A DNA stretch of 17,011 nt from RGIG4074 sp964459165 (GCA_964459165.1 CAYWKM010000040.1:1-17011); one strand, 5' to 3'; shown: positions 7,462-15,533, numbered from the stretch's first letter. The notes: a model not told the origin generated them from the sequence alone. Translations and numbers: made by a program.

Positions 7462-8163
7462 TTATTTTTTACTTTGGCCGTAATAAGCGTTCTTGCCGTG
7501 CTTACGGTTATAATGCTTATCCATCATGAACTGATCGGCGCGCTGGACCTTGGGATTGACCGCTTCGGTGATCGTCGCCATTTTTGCGACTTCTTCGATG
7601 ACCGTCGCGTTATAAACGGAATTGTCGCCGTCCTTGCCGAACGCAAATACGCCGTGGCTCTTGATGAGCACGCCGGGAACCGCCGCCGGATCGATATGAT
7701 CCCGACGGAATTTTTCGATGATGGCAAGTCCGGTATTTTTTTCATACTCCCCTTCGATCTCGTCCTTCGTCAACGAGCGAGCGCAGGGAATATCGCCGTA
7801 GAAATAGTCCGCGTGCGTAGTGCCGTAGAACGGAATGCTCCTGCCCGCCTGCGCCCATGCGGTCGCATAGGTGGAGTGCGTATGCGTCACGCCGCCGATA
7901 TCGGGAAAGGCTTTATAAAATTCGAGATGCGTGGGCGTATCGGAAGAGGGGCGATAATGCCCTTCAACGACCTTTCCGTTCAGATCGCAAACGACCATAT
8001 CGTCCGCCGTCATATCGTCGTATTCGACGCCGGAGGGCTTGATGACGAAAAGTCCGCTTTCTCTGTCGATCTCGCTGACGTTGCCCCAAGTAAAGAGAAC
8101 CAAATGATTCTTTACGAGCTGCAAGTTTGCCTTCAATACTTTTTCTTTCAACTGTTCTAACAT
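7462..8163 (-). CDS. araD: L-ribulose-5-phosphate 4-epimerase
   Basis: A 233-residue class II aldolase-family enzyme (E. coli AraD is about the same size). It epimerises L-ribulose 5-phosphate to D-xylulose 5-phosphate by a Zn-dependent retro-aldol mechanism in the cytoplasm. Visible motifs are FTWGNVSEID (24-33), IKPSGVEYDDM (41-51), RPSSDTPTHL (71-80), THTHSTYATAWAQ (93-105), THADYFYGDIPCAR (116-129) and KSHGVFAFG (168-176). Expected zinc ligands His94, His96 and His170 and Asp75 are all present. Start at 8163 is chosen because CGAGGAAA lies about 9 nt upstream; the longer in-frame start at 8229 would overlap the -35 element. It is first in the araD-araA operon. No ribulokinase (araB) is seen in the window, so the phosphorylation step must be encoded elsewhere. 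Confidence 0.96.
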   Translation of the reverse strand: MLEQLKEKVLKANLQLVKNHLVLFTWGNVSEIDRESGLFVIKPSGVEYDDMTADDMVVCDLNGKVVEGHYRPSSDTPTHLEFYKAFPDIGGVTHTHSTYATAWAQAGRSIPFYGTTHADYFYGDIPCARSLTKDEIEGEYEKNTGLAIIEKFRRDHIDPAAVPGVLIKSHGVFAFGKDGDNSVYNATVIEEVAKMATITEAVNPKVQRADQFMMDKHYNRKHGKNAYYGQSKK

Positions 8164-8200
8164 AAAATATTTCCTCGACTTAATTTTTTTAAGCGTCTTT

Positions 8201-8229
8201 ATTATATTACAAACGAGGTTAAAAATCAA
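8201..8229 (-). promoter_or_regulatory. Sigma-A-type promoter of araDA
   Basis: On the minus strand TTGATT (8229-8224) and TATAAT (8206-8201) are 17 bp apart, and the DNA upstream is strongly AT-rich (possible UP element). The leader to araD is about 30 nt. I looked for an AraR-like palindrome and for a cre box and saw neither clearly. Confidence 0.8.
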
Positions 8230-8332
8230 TAGGAAAACGAAATATTTTTATAAAAGCTTTTTAAAATTATCGTTATTTTTTTCTTTTTTGAAAAATTTTA
8301 ACAAAAAGTCCTCTTTCTCCCCTCTTTCCCGA

Positions 8333-10090
8333 TTACAGACCGTAAGAAGCCTTCAATTCGGAAATAAAAATCCGAGGGCGCGCTTGAAGGTTTGCGAGCA
8401 TGGTTTCGATACTGTTTCTCCAGGTCGCCTTCGTATAGCCTTCCATATTCCAGCGGCGGATATTGAAAGAATACAAGGCGTTGACGTCGCTCTGCATTTC
8501 CTTCATGACGAGAGAGGCGTTGTCGTAAGAAAAAACTTCCGTCGTTTCATACGCCTTTTCCAGCATTTTCCTGCGGAAAGACGCGTTCTTTAAGGGCGCG
8601 CTCAAAATGCAATGCTCCTCTTCGGGAATATATCCCACGTCTGAATTCATCATACGGGCGTTACCGACGTAAAAGTCGAAATAATTTCTTCCCGCCCTTC
8701 TGTCCGCTTCGGAAAGTCCCCCTGTGCCGTGGCTTTCCAAAAAGGAAAAATCTTCGTCGTGAAGGCAGAAACGCCATCTTCCGTCGGCATAGGGATTGCT
8801 CTCGTCTACGGAAGCCGTCCGCCACATACGGAAATTGTTATACATATAATCCCAATTGCAGACGTATCCGCTGACGAGAACGCTGTCCAACAAGCTTTCC
8901 ACGTCAACCATGCTCTCAAATTTCCGATAGTTTTCCTCTTCGGACAAATCGGAGGAGAGCAGAAAGGAAAACAGCTCGTCGATCATTTCATAGGCGGAGG
9001 CCTCGTCGTATTCGTTTACGCTGAATCCGTACGTCTTATAGCTCTTTCCGCCGATCGTGACCGTCTCCGCCGCGCCCGCCCGACGATCGACATAGACGAC
9101 GTCATCGTCGTCCACGCCGTAATTGTCGGAAAAGTATTCTTTGGAATAATGCTCCCGCATCATATATGCGCCCCAAAACTCCCCGTTCAGGTAGACGGAA
9201 CAGGGGCGATAAGCCGTCGTCGAAGCGGATAATCCATCGCAGAGCGTCTGCACGAACGCATCGGGAAACCATGCGCCGCCGACGCCGTTTCCGCCGTTAT
9301 GCAAGCGTATTTTCGTAAGCTTACTCAATTTGCCGTTGCCGTCGCGCCTTTGTCTGTCGCCGAAAATATCGACGGAGATCTTCTCGTTTTTGTCGCCGTT
9401 TTCGTCGCGCTTGAAGTTTAGGTTCAGCGTGCGCTGCGGATATCCCCTCGTCCAGCCGCCTCCGATAGAAACCTTTGTGTTCAAGGAAAATCTTTCGCCC
9501 GTCGTCGGATCGTAATATTCCATTTCGGCGCGAAGGGAGAGTTCGTCGTTCCACGGGTTATTATAAATGCCATTCGCCCCGATCCAATCCGCTTTTTTCG
9601 CCGTCAGGCAAATGACGGGATGAGAGGAAAGCGCCCGATACAAGCTCTCTTCCGCAACGATATAGGTCCTCGTCTTTTCCGCTACCGTTTTTCCGCTCGC
9701 ATCCGTTTCAAGCAATCGAAGGACGACTCCCGCGCTAAACGCGCCGTACGTATAGTCGCCGTAGCCGCTAGTCGCCACGGCGTTCGTCAGCTTATATTCG
9801 CAGGAAGCGGATTCGTCGCTGATTTCGATTCCCTTCGACGCACGATACAGGGCGGAGTCTGTCGTAGGCTCGCTTCCGTCCGTCGTATAATAAATTTTAT
9901 CGGAAGCGTCCGCCGCCGCGACATAGAGGGAAAACCCCTCGCGGTAAACGCCCCCTTCGGCGGAGAGGGCGAGCGGTTCGTCTGCGACGCTCGCAAAATC
10001 CGCCTTTCGACAGGAGGAAAACGACGAGCATACCGTAAAAAACGCTGCCGCCAGAATTATGATCTTTTGAAATAACGGCGTCCTTTTCAT
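8333..10090 (-). CDS. CotH-family lipoprotein with chitobiase-like domain
   Basis: A 585-residue secreted protein. MKRTPLFQKIIILAAAFFTV is a lipoprotein-type signal peptide and Cys27 in FSSC is the likely lipidated residue, so it would sit on the outer face of the membrane. Residues ~38-95 hold a chitobiase/hexosaminidase C-terminal-like fold (YYTTDGSEPTTDSALY). Residues ~155-450 match the CotH family: KVSIGGGWTRGYPQRTLNLN, IRLHNGG, SVYLNGEFWGAYMMREHYSK, CNWDYMYNNFRMWR and RFCLHDEDFSF. CotH of Bacillus is an atypical kinase that phosphorylates spore-coat proteins; the NWDxxxNN and HDEDF parts are the catalytic-looking segments. The start at 10090 has GGAGGAG about 5 nt upstream; a longer frame to 10183 would overlap the xfp terminator. 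The gene is unlinked in function to araDA but reads the same way. Substrate is unknown; non-sporulating relatives also carry such proteins, with proposed surface or cellulosome roles. Confidence 0.87.
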   Translation of the reverse strand: MKRTPLFQKIIILAAAFFTVCSSFSSCRKADFASVADEPLALSAEGGVYREGFSLYVAAADASDKIYYTTDGSEPTTDSALYRASKGIEISDESASCEYKLTNAVATSGYGDYTYGAFSAGVVLRLLETDASGKTVAEKTRTYIVAEESLYRALSSHPVICLTAKKADWIGANGIYNNPWNDELSLRAEMEYYDPTTGERFSLNTKVSIGGGWTRGYPQRTLNLNFKRDENGDKNEKISVDIFGDRQRRDGNGKLSKLTKIRLHNGGNGVGGAWFPDAFVQTLCDGLSASTTAYRPCSVYLNGEFWGAYMMREHYSKEYFSDNYGVDDDDVVYVDRRAGAAETVTIGGKSYKTYGFSVNEYDEASAYEMIDELFSFLLSSDLSEEENYRKFESMVDVESLLDSVLVSGYVCNWDYMYNNFRMWRTASVDESNPYADGRWRFCLHDEDFSFLESHGTGGLSEADRRAGRNYFDFYVGNARMMNSDVGYIPEEEHCILSAPLKNASFRRKMLEKAYETTEVFSYDNASLVMKEMQSDVNALYSFNIRRWNMEGYTKATWRNSIETMLANLQARPRIFISELKASYGL

Positions 10091-10160
10091 TCGTCTCCTC
10101 CTTCCGTCGATATAGGCGCGACGTTCCGCGTGCAATACGGCTTCTCTTTTATCAAGCGGT

Positions 10161-10198
10161 AAAAAAGTAACCGATTCCCGCAAAAGAAATCGGTTACT
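10161..10198 (-). terminator. Intrinsic terminator of xfp
   Basis: On the minus strand an 11-bp stem (AGTAACCGATT / AATCGGTTACT, 10188-10198 with 10166-10176) has an 11-nt loop and runs into a T6 tract (10166-10161). It lies 55 bp after the xfp stop. Confidence 0.87.
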
Positions 10199-10252
10199 CC
10201 GTTTTACTTTCTTCTGAAAGCGCTCCGAAAATCGGAAGGCTTATCCGTTAGC

Positions 10253-12670
10253 TTACTGCGCGTCTTCGGGCGTGTGCCACTTCCAATTCTGGATTTCGGG
10301 CAAATCTTCGCCGTATTCCGCAATATAGTTCTTATGCTGAACGAGCTTATCGTTCATGATCTGAACGAGATAGGTACCCTTATTGCCGAGCTGAGGCAAA
10401 CTCATCATAGCGGCCTTTACGAGATGGAATCTGTCGATATGGTTCTGAACTCTCATATCGAAGCCGGTGGTGATGGTACCCTCTTCCTGATAACCGAACA
10501 CTTGAATATTCTTGTTATGGCGAGTATAGGTAAGCTCGTGGATCAGCTTGGGATAACCGTGGTATACGAAAATAACAGGCTTATCCTTCGTGAACAATGC
10601 GTCAAATTCGGAATCTCTCAATCCGTGAGGATGCTTTTCATGCGTTTCGAGCTTCATGAGATCGACGACGTTGACGAAACGAATCTTGAGTCCGGGCATA
10701 TTGTCGCGGAGAATGGTGGTAGCGGCCAGCGCTTCGACGGTAGGAGTATCGCCGCAGCAAGCCATGACGAGATCGGGTTCTTCGCCCGCGTCGTTAGAAG
10801 CCCAAGGCCATACGCCGATCCCCTGCGTGCAGTGGACGACCGCCTGGTCCATATTCAACCACTGATAGGTGGGATGCTTGGAAGCGACGATGACGTTTAC
10901 ATAGTTCTTGCTCTTGATGCAGTGGTCGAAGCAGCTGAGCAAGCAGTTGCTGTCGGGGGGTAAATACATACGAACGACGTCCGCTTTCTTGTTTGCGACG
11001 TGATCGAGCATACCGGGATCCTGATGCGTAAAGCCGTTGTGATCCTGCTGCCATACGTTGGAGGTGAGTATAAGGTTGAGGGAAGAAATCTTCAATCTCC
11101 AAGGAAGCCCGTTGCAAACTTTAAGCCACTTCGCGTGCTGCGCCACCATGGAGTCTACGACTCTGATGAAAGACTCGTAGGAAGCGAAGAAGCCGTGACG
11201 ACCGGTAAGGATATATCCTTCGAGCCAGCCCTCGCACATATGCTCGGAGAGGAAAGCGTCCATGATTCTGCCTTCGGGCGCAACGTTGTCGTCCTCGACG
11301 AATACCTCCTGATCGGGAGCCGCTTTATCGTAAATCTTCGCTTCAAAAGGCCTCGAAGATACTTCGAACGCGGCATAAAGTCTGTTCGACATCGATTCGT
11401 CCGGTCCGAAGATACGGAAGTTTCTGTTCGCCTCGTTGAGCTTTAATACGTCGCGGACGTAAGAACCGAGAACTTTCATATCCTGAGCCTTCACGGTGCC
11501 GGGCGCATCCATTTTAACGGCATAGTCCTTAAAATCGGGACATCTTAGGTCTTTCAAGAGAGCTCCGCCGTTTGCATGAGGGTTGGCGGAAATTCTTCTG
11601 TCGCCCTTGGGCGCGAGCGCCGCAATTTCGGGCTTCAGCTTATAATCTTCGGTGAAGAGCTCGTCCGGCTTATAGCTGAGGAGCCATTCTTTGAGAAGTT
11701 CGAGATGCTCGGGCTTTTCCATCGTAATGGGAACCTGATGCGCGCGGTAAGAGCCTTCGATGTGCTGTCCGTCGACAACCTTGGGTCCCGTCCAGCCTTT
11801 CGGCGTTCTCAAAACGATCATAGGCCACTTGACGCCCTCGGTGGACTTGCCTTCCACTCTCGCCATATGCTGAATTTCTTTGATCTTTTCGATACAGGTA
11901 TCGAGAGCCGTAGACATCTTCCTGATCATGGGAAGAGGATCGTCGCCTTCCACAAAGATAGGTTCCCAACCGCAGCCGTGGAAGAAGTCTGTGAGATCCT
12001 GCTTGGGAATACGGGCGAATACGGTGGGATTGTTGATTTTGAATCCGTTCAAATGAAGGATGGGGAGAACCGCGCCGTCCGTCTTGGGCGAAAGGAATTT
12101 ATTGGACTGCCACGAAGTAGCCAAAGGTCCGGTTTCCGCTTCGCCGTCGCCTACCGTAACGGCTACGATGAGATCGGGGTTATCGAACGCCGCGCCGAAG
12201 CCGTGGGCCAAAGAATAGCCGAGCTCGCCGCCTTCGTTGATGGAGCCGGGCGTTTCGGGAGCGACATGGCTGGAAATACCGCCGGGGAAGGAGAACTGCT
12301 TGCATAGTCTCTTCATTCCTTCGTAATCCTGACTTACGTTAGGATATACTTCGCTGTATCTGCCCTCAAGGTAAGAATTCGCAACGAAGAAGTTACCGCC
12401 GTGACCGGGTCCGGAAAGAAGGATCATGTCCAAATCATACTTGTTGATGACACGATTCAGATTTACATAAACAAAATTCTGTCCGGGAACGGTACCCCAA
12501 TGTCCTACGATCTTTTTCTTAACCTGATCTCTGGTGAGAGGTTCTCTGAGGAGAGGATTGTCCAACATATACAGCTGTGCCGCGCCGAGATAATTGGTCG
12601 CACGCCAATATGCGTTCATTTTCTCAAAATATTCCTCCGTAGAAAAAGCGTCTTGAATGTTATTACCCAT
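10253..12670 (-). CDS. xfp: Phosphoketolase (xylulose-5-P / fructose-6-P)
   Basis: An 805-residue thiamine-diphosphate enzyme, normal length for the family. It cleaves D-xylulose 5-phosphate (and often fructose 6-phosphate) with phosphate to acetyl phosphate plus glyceraldehyde 3-phosphate (or erythrose 4-phosphate). Visible signatures are GHWGTVPGQNF (57-67), LLSGPGHGGNF (84-94), SFPGGISSHVAPETPGSINE (127-146) followed by GGELGYSL (147-154), and the ThDP-binding GDGEAETGPLATSW (174-187). In the second half are FGPDESMSNRL, GRHGFFASYESF, QDHNGFTHQDPG and a C-terminal FGYQEEGTITTGFDMRVQN. All support a functional enzyme. AAAAGGAGT lies about 6 nt before the ATG. It is monocistronic, with a consensus promoter and its own terminator. 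With AraA and AraD it completes a pentose-to-acetyl-P route that bypasses the transaldolase/transketolase cycle. Whether it favours xylulose-5-P or uses both substrates cannot be told from sequence. Confidence 0.97.
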   Translation of the reverse strand: MGNNIQDAFSTEEYFEKMNAYWRATNYLGAAQLYMLDNPLLREPLTRDQVKKKIVGHWGTVPGQNFVYVNLNRVINKYDLDMILLSGPGHGGNFFVANSYLEGRYSEVYPNVSQDYEGMKRLCKQFSFPGGISSHVAPETPGSINEGGELGYSLAHGFGAAFDNPDLIVAVTVGDGEAETGPLATSWQSNKFLSPKTDGAVLPILHLNGFKINNPTVFARIPKQDLTDFFHGCGWEPIFVEGDDPLPMIRKMSTALDTCIEKIKEIQHMARVEGKSTEGVKWPMIVLRTPKGWTGPKVVDGQHIEGSYRAHQVPITMEKPEHLELLKEWLLSYKPDELFTEDYKLKPEIAALAPKGDRRISANPHANGGALLKDLRCPDFKDYAVKMDAPGTVKAQDMKVLGSYVRDVLKLNEANRNFRIFGPDESMSNRLYAAFEVSSRPFEAKIYDKAAPDQEVFVEDDNVAPEGRIMDAFLSEHMCEGWLEGYILTGRHGFFASYESFIRVVDSMVAQHAKWLKVCNGLPWRLKISSLNLILTSNVWQQDHNGFTHQDPGMLDHVANKKADVVRMYLPPDSNCLLSCFDHCIKSKNYVNVIVASKHPTYQWLNMDQAVVHCTQGIGVWPWASNDAGEEPDLVMACCGDTPTVEALAATTILRDNMPGLKIRFVNVVDLMKLETHEKHPHGLRDSEFDALFTKDKPVIFVYHGYPKLIHELTYTRHNKNIQVFGYQEEGTITTGFDMRVQNHIDRFHLVKAAMMSLPQLGNKGTYLVQIMNDKLVQHKNYIAEYGEDLPEIQNWKWHTPEDAQ

Positions 12671-12722
12671 ACATTACTCCTTTTTAAGATATTTCCATAT
12701 CCCTAATTATTTTTATACTACA

Positions 12723-12751
12723 ATTATAACATAGCCGTTTAAAGATGTCAA
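12723..12751 (-). promoter_or_regulatory. Perfect consensus promoter of xfp
   Basis: TTGACA (12751-12746) and TATAAT (12728-12723) match consensus at all twelve positions with a 17-bp spacer. TG one base upstream of the -10 gives an extended -10 element. The leader is about 45 nt. Confidence 0.92.
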
Positions 12752-12818
12752 TATCCAATTTTTTTTCTTTTTACGTTTTTTATCTTCTTTTTTTCGTCCG
12801 TCCCTCCCGCTTTTGCGG

Positions 12819-14357
12819 CTATTTCTCGGAAACTCGTATTTTACTCAAGACGTATGCCCGCAGCTTTTCGGGAGAATCCGCGTTCTCGTTCAATTCGTCC
12901 GTCAGCCGCCACGAGGAAAGAGCTCCGCTCAGCAAGAGCTCGTCCTCATCGAGAAAGCTCTCTTTTTTTACGGTATAGGAATGCTCCAAGGAGACGGAAG
13001 GGAACCCTTCCCTCTCCCCGACAAGGGAAAGAAAGGAATTTTCAAATCCGCCGAGCTCCGATAAAAGCATCTGATCCGAATTCCTTCCGCTTTCGGCGTC
13101 GATAAACGCAAGCATGGTCAACGAGCCGCCGCCCGCGAGCTTTTTTGCCGAGCCGAAATATTTCTTTACGTTGGTGAGCGCGGCGTAATCGAACCCGTCG
13201 AAAACCGCCCGCTTCGACGAATCGTCCGCTCCGTTATAAGCCCTTGCGAGCGCGGAGAGAGAATCGACGAGAAGGAAGGTATCCGCCCCCGACTCGGCGT
13301 AACGCTTCGCCTTTTTGAGAAAGATCTCCGAAAGAAAAATTTTTCTTTCCGCCGTATCGTCAAAATCCGAACGAACAACTTCGGCGAAACGAAGCTTTTC
13401 CGAGAGCGCGCAAGAATCCTCTCCCCGACCGTCGAGGAGAACGACGTAAAGCTTTACCTCCGGATTGTCGGCGTAAACGGTTTTCAGCAGTTTTTCAATA
13501 AAGGCATAGCGATCGACCGCTTTGGGAATCTTTACGATCGTGCGCTGTCCGCGACCCTGCGGGCACGCGAGATCGATGAGATTTAACGCGCGTTCTCCGG
13601 AGGAAAGCGAGAGCCTTTTATCGGGATAGACGGGGCGGAAATCATCGAAATGCCTACGGCTTTTATATTTTCCCGCAGAAAGAGAACAAACGCCGATGAC
13701 TTTCTTCAACGCGCGGCTTCCCGATTTTTTTAATTCGGTATAACAGGTGATAAAATCGCCGTCGCGGAGGGAATTAGAGGATATCTGCTGCGCGGAGACA
13801 AATACGTCCTCGCAGGAGGAAATTTTACCTACGTCGCTCTTGATATAGCCGGAACCGATCGCGGAAAAGACGAGCGTCCCCGCAAACACGGGAGAATAGG
13901 TATCGTCCGCCCCGCCGTCCGACATAACGCCGAGCGAATTCTCCTCGGAGATTTCGTAGACGTTTCTTTTGCTTTTTTCGTAATTTTCTCTTATTCGATT
14001 CAATCCTTCCATGACGGAAGGATCGAAGTAATTCTCTTTGACGGGCGCGCCTCGACCGGAACGCTCGACGGGCTGCTGTTCTCCCTGCAAAATGCGGATG
14101 ATATCGTCGATCAGAAACTCTTTTTTCTTGGCGGCAGGACGCTCTACCCCTATAAATCTGCCCACGTTTCGCAACACATGAATGCTGAATCCGGTCAGAT
14201 ACTCGGCGTAATTCCGATAAAGCGAATCGTCGCGAAGGTCGTCGGAAAAATCGAAATCGTCCGAAGAAGAGATTGCGGAAGCCTCTTCCCCCGAGGCGGA
14301 TAAAGATTTCTCTTCCGTTCCCTCCCGATCGAAAATATAGTCAAAATCGAACGTCAT
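12819..14357 (-). CDS. Rho-like protein with degenerate ATPase site
   Basis: A 512-residue homologue of transcription terminator Rho in which every domain is recognisable but key residues are gone. Residues 1-47 are an acidic, Ser-rich extension. Residues ~52-92 resemble the Rho N-terminal helical domain; ~157-228 resemble the RNA-binding cold-shock domain (FAGTLVFSAIGSGYIKSD; EDVFVSAQQISSNSLRDGDF). The ATPase core begins RPVYPDKRLSL (241-251), IDLACPQGRGQR (261-272). Where Rho has PKAGKT it reads PKAVDR (278-283), losing the Walker A Gly, Lys and Thr. Rho's LIDERPEEV is LLDGRGEDS, losing the catalytic Glu. Walker B (FLLVDSLSALARAYN, 361-375) is kept. The Q loop (GxxLTGG) and R loop (GTGNMEL) are replaced, and the arginine-finger position appears to be Glu. 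It is therefore probably not an RNA translocase. Its ATG abuts the MBL stop codon. It may be a regulator or RNA-binding scaffold, or a decaying paralogue, although the frame is intact. Confidence 0.85.
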   Translation of the reverse strand: MTFDFDYIFDREGTEEKSLSASGEEASAISSSDDFDFSDDLRDDSLYRNYAEYLTGFSIHVLRNVGRFIGVERPAAKKKEFLIDDIIRILQGEQQPVERSGRGAPVKENYFDPSVMEGLNRIRENYEKSKRNVYEISEENSLGVMSDGGADDTYSPVFAGTLVFSAIGSGYIKSDVGKISSCEDVFVSAQQISSNSLRDGDFITCYTELKKSGSRALKKVIGVCSLSAGKYKSRRHFDDFRPVYPDKRLSLSSGERALNLIDLACPQGRGQRTIVKIPKAVDRYAFIEKLLKTVYADNPEVKLYVVLLDGRGEDSCALSEKLRFAEVVRSDFDDTAERKIFLSEIFLKKAKRYAESGADTFLLVDSLSALARAYNGADDSSKRAVFDGFDYAALTNVKKYFGSAKKLAGGGSLTMLAFIDAESGRNSDQMLLSELGGFENSFLSLVGEREGFPSVSLEHSYTVKKESFLDEDELLLSGALSSWRLTDELNENADSPEKLRAYVLSKIRVSEK

Positions 14358-15005
14358 TTACTTACTGCGCTCCATCAGAATTATTTTCGTGGAATCGTCC
14401 GACAGATCGTCGCGGAAAAATTCGAGGCAATTATCCTCGCAATACTCCACCTCTTCCTCGTCGAAAAGATCGAGAAATTCATCGGGTTTATCGATATCCA
14501 TATTGATCCCCTTCGTCTTATAATGCATGGGGATGACGATCTCGGGCATGATTCGGTCGACATACTCCTTAGCCTTTTCGGCGTCGATCGTATACGTGCC
14601 GCCGATCGGTATCAAAAGAATATTTACGGGAAGTATCATTTCGAGAAGCTCCGAGGAGCATTCCTCTCCGAGATCGCCGAAATGGCAGATTTCAAGGCCG
14701 TCCATTCTGTATTTGAAAATGATATTTTCTCCCCGTTTTTCGCCTTGGACGTCGTCATGGTAGCTCTTGATTCCTTTGACCTCAACGCCGGGAAGCTCGT
14801 AATTGCCCTCTTTATTGATGACGACAGGTTTTCCGCCGACCGCTCGCACGTTGTTATGATCGAAGTGAGAGTGACTGACCGTGACGGCGTCCGCCTTGAC
14901 ATGGGGCATCTTAATCCCGATATTGTTATAGGGATCGGTGACGATTGTCGTTCCGGTACTCTCTGTCAGGACAAAACACGAATGTCCCAGATATTTTATT
15001 TTCAT
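14358..15005 (-). CDS. MBL-fold metal-dependent hydrolase (UlaG/UPF0173-like)
   Basis: A 215-residue cytoplasmic metallo-beta-lactamase-fold protein. MKIKYLGHSCFVL is the usual N-terminal strand of the COG2220-type branch. SHSHFDH (44-50) supplies the HxHxDH metal motif (His45, His47, Asp49, His50); other likely ligands or active-site residues are His83 (SYHDD), Asp111 (HFGDLGE) and His161 (IPMHYKT). Such proteins hydrolyse phosphoesters, lactones or other substrates; the substrate here is not known. TAGGAGA lies about 4-7 nt before the ATG. Its TAA stop is immediately followed by the ATG of the Rho-like gene, so the two are probably transcribed and translated together. Confidence 0.9.
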   Translation of the reverse strand: MKIKYLGHSCFVLTESTGTTIVTDPYNNIGIKMPHVKADAVTVSHSHFDHNNVRAVGGKPVVINKEGNYELPGVEVKGIKSYHDDVQGEKRGENIIFKYRMDGLEICHFGDLGEECSSELLEMILPVNILLIPIGGTYTIDAEKAKEYVDRIMPEIVIPMHYKTKGINMDIDKPDEFLDLFDEEEVEYCEDNCLEFFRDDLSDDSTKIILMERSK

Positions 15006-15064
15006 TTTATCTCCTATATTATATATTACCGTTCAACGGCCTTTCCTTTCGTTTCCTTTTCGAA

Positions 15065-15457
15065 TCAATCGACGGGTACGGCGATAAATTTTACTTTCAT
15101 ATTCTGATAGCCGCCTTCGAATTTAAGAATATACTTCATGTAAACGACGATCCTTTCATCGGTGATTTTATAATGATATTCCTCGGTCTTTAAAGGGAAC
15201 TCGGCGACCTCTCCTTCGATCTTCATTTCGGAAAGGGTCGTCTTGCCCGGTTCAAAATAGAATTTCAAGCCGTAATCGCCCGAATGCTCCATATAAGCGG
15301 TCTTACCGACGGAAAAAAACGCTTCGCCAACCTGATTTTTATAGCGAAAGCAAACGCTTTCCCCCTCGTTAACCGCCGTTCCTTCGGTTTTAAAAACAGT
15401 CTTTTTGCCGTCCGCCTCCGTCGTCAAGCTTATCGCCACTTTATTCGTCTTTAACAT
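15065..15457 (-). CDS. DUF1934 beta-barrel protein (YwiB-like)
   Basis: A 130-residue protein matching the DUF1934/YwiB family, a calycin-like small beta-barrel of unknown function common in Firmicutes. Visible features are the alternating-strand pattern, ISLTTEADGKKTVFKTEG at the N-terminus, FYFEPGKTTLSEMKIEG in the middle, and EYHYKITDERIVVYMKYIL near the C-terminus. There is no signal peptide. No good Shine-Dalgarno precedes the ATG at 15457. A -10 TATAAT ends only about 9 nt before it, so the transcript would be nearly leaderless. It is followed after 59 nt by the MBL gene, probably on the same transcript. Confidence 0.8.
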   Translation of the reverse strand: MLKTNKVAISLTTEADGKKTVFKTEGTAVNEGESVCFRYKNQVGEAFFSVGKTAYMEHSGDYGLKFYFEPGKTTLSEMKIEGEVAEFPLKTEEYHYKITDERIVVYMKYILKFEGGYQNMKVKFIAVPVD

Positions 15458-15466
15458 ATCGTTTAC

Positions 15467-15495
15467 ATTATATCATATTTTTTTATTGAATACAA
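15467..15495 (-). promoter_or_regulatory. Promoter of the DUF1934 gene, almost leaderless
   Basis: On the minus strand TTGTAT (15495-15490) and TATAAT (15472-15467) are 17 bp apart. Transcription would begin about 2-3 nt before the ATG at 15457. Confidence 0.62.
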
Positions 15496-15533
15496 TAATT
15501 TTTACGCTTTTTAAAAAAACGCGTCGAATTTAT

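Noticed and set aside
5944..8160. 738-codon plus-strand frame opposite araA and araD
   Set aside because: It is antisense to two certain enzymes, driven by their codon bias. It overlaps the arm of the araDA terminator and has no recognisable domain.
12671..12818. Terminator for the Rho-like gene
   Set aside because: Only a 4-bp CCGC-AAAA-GCGG hairpin follows the stop on the minus strand, with no T run after it.
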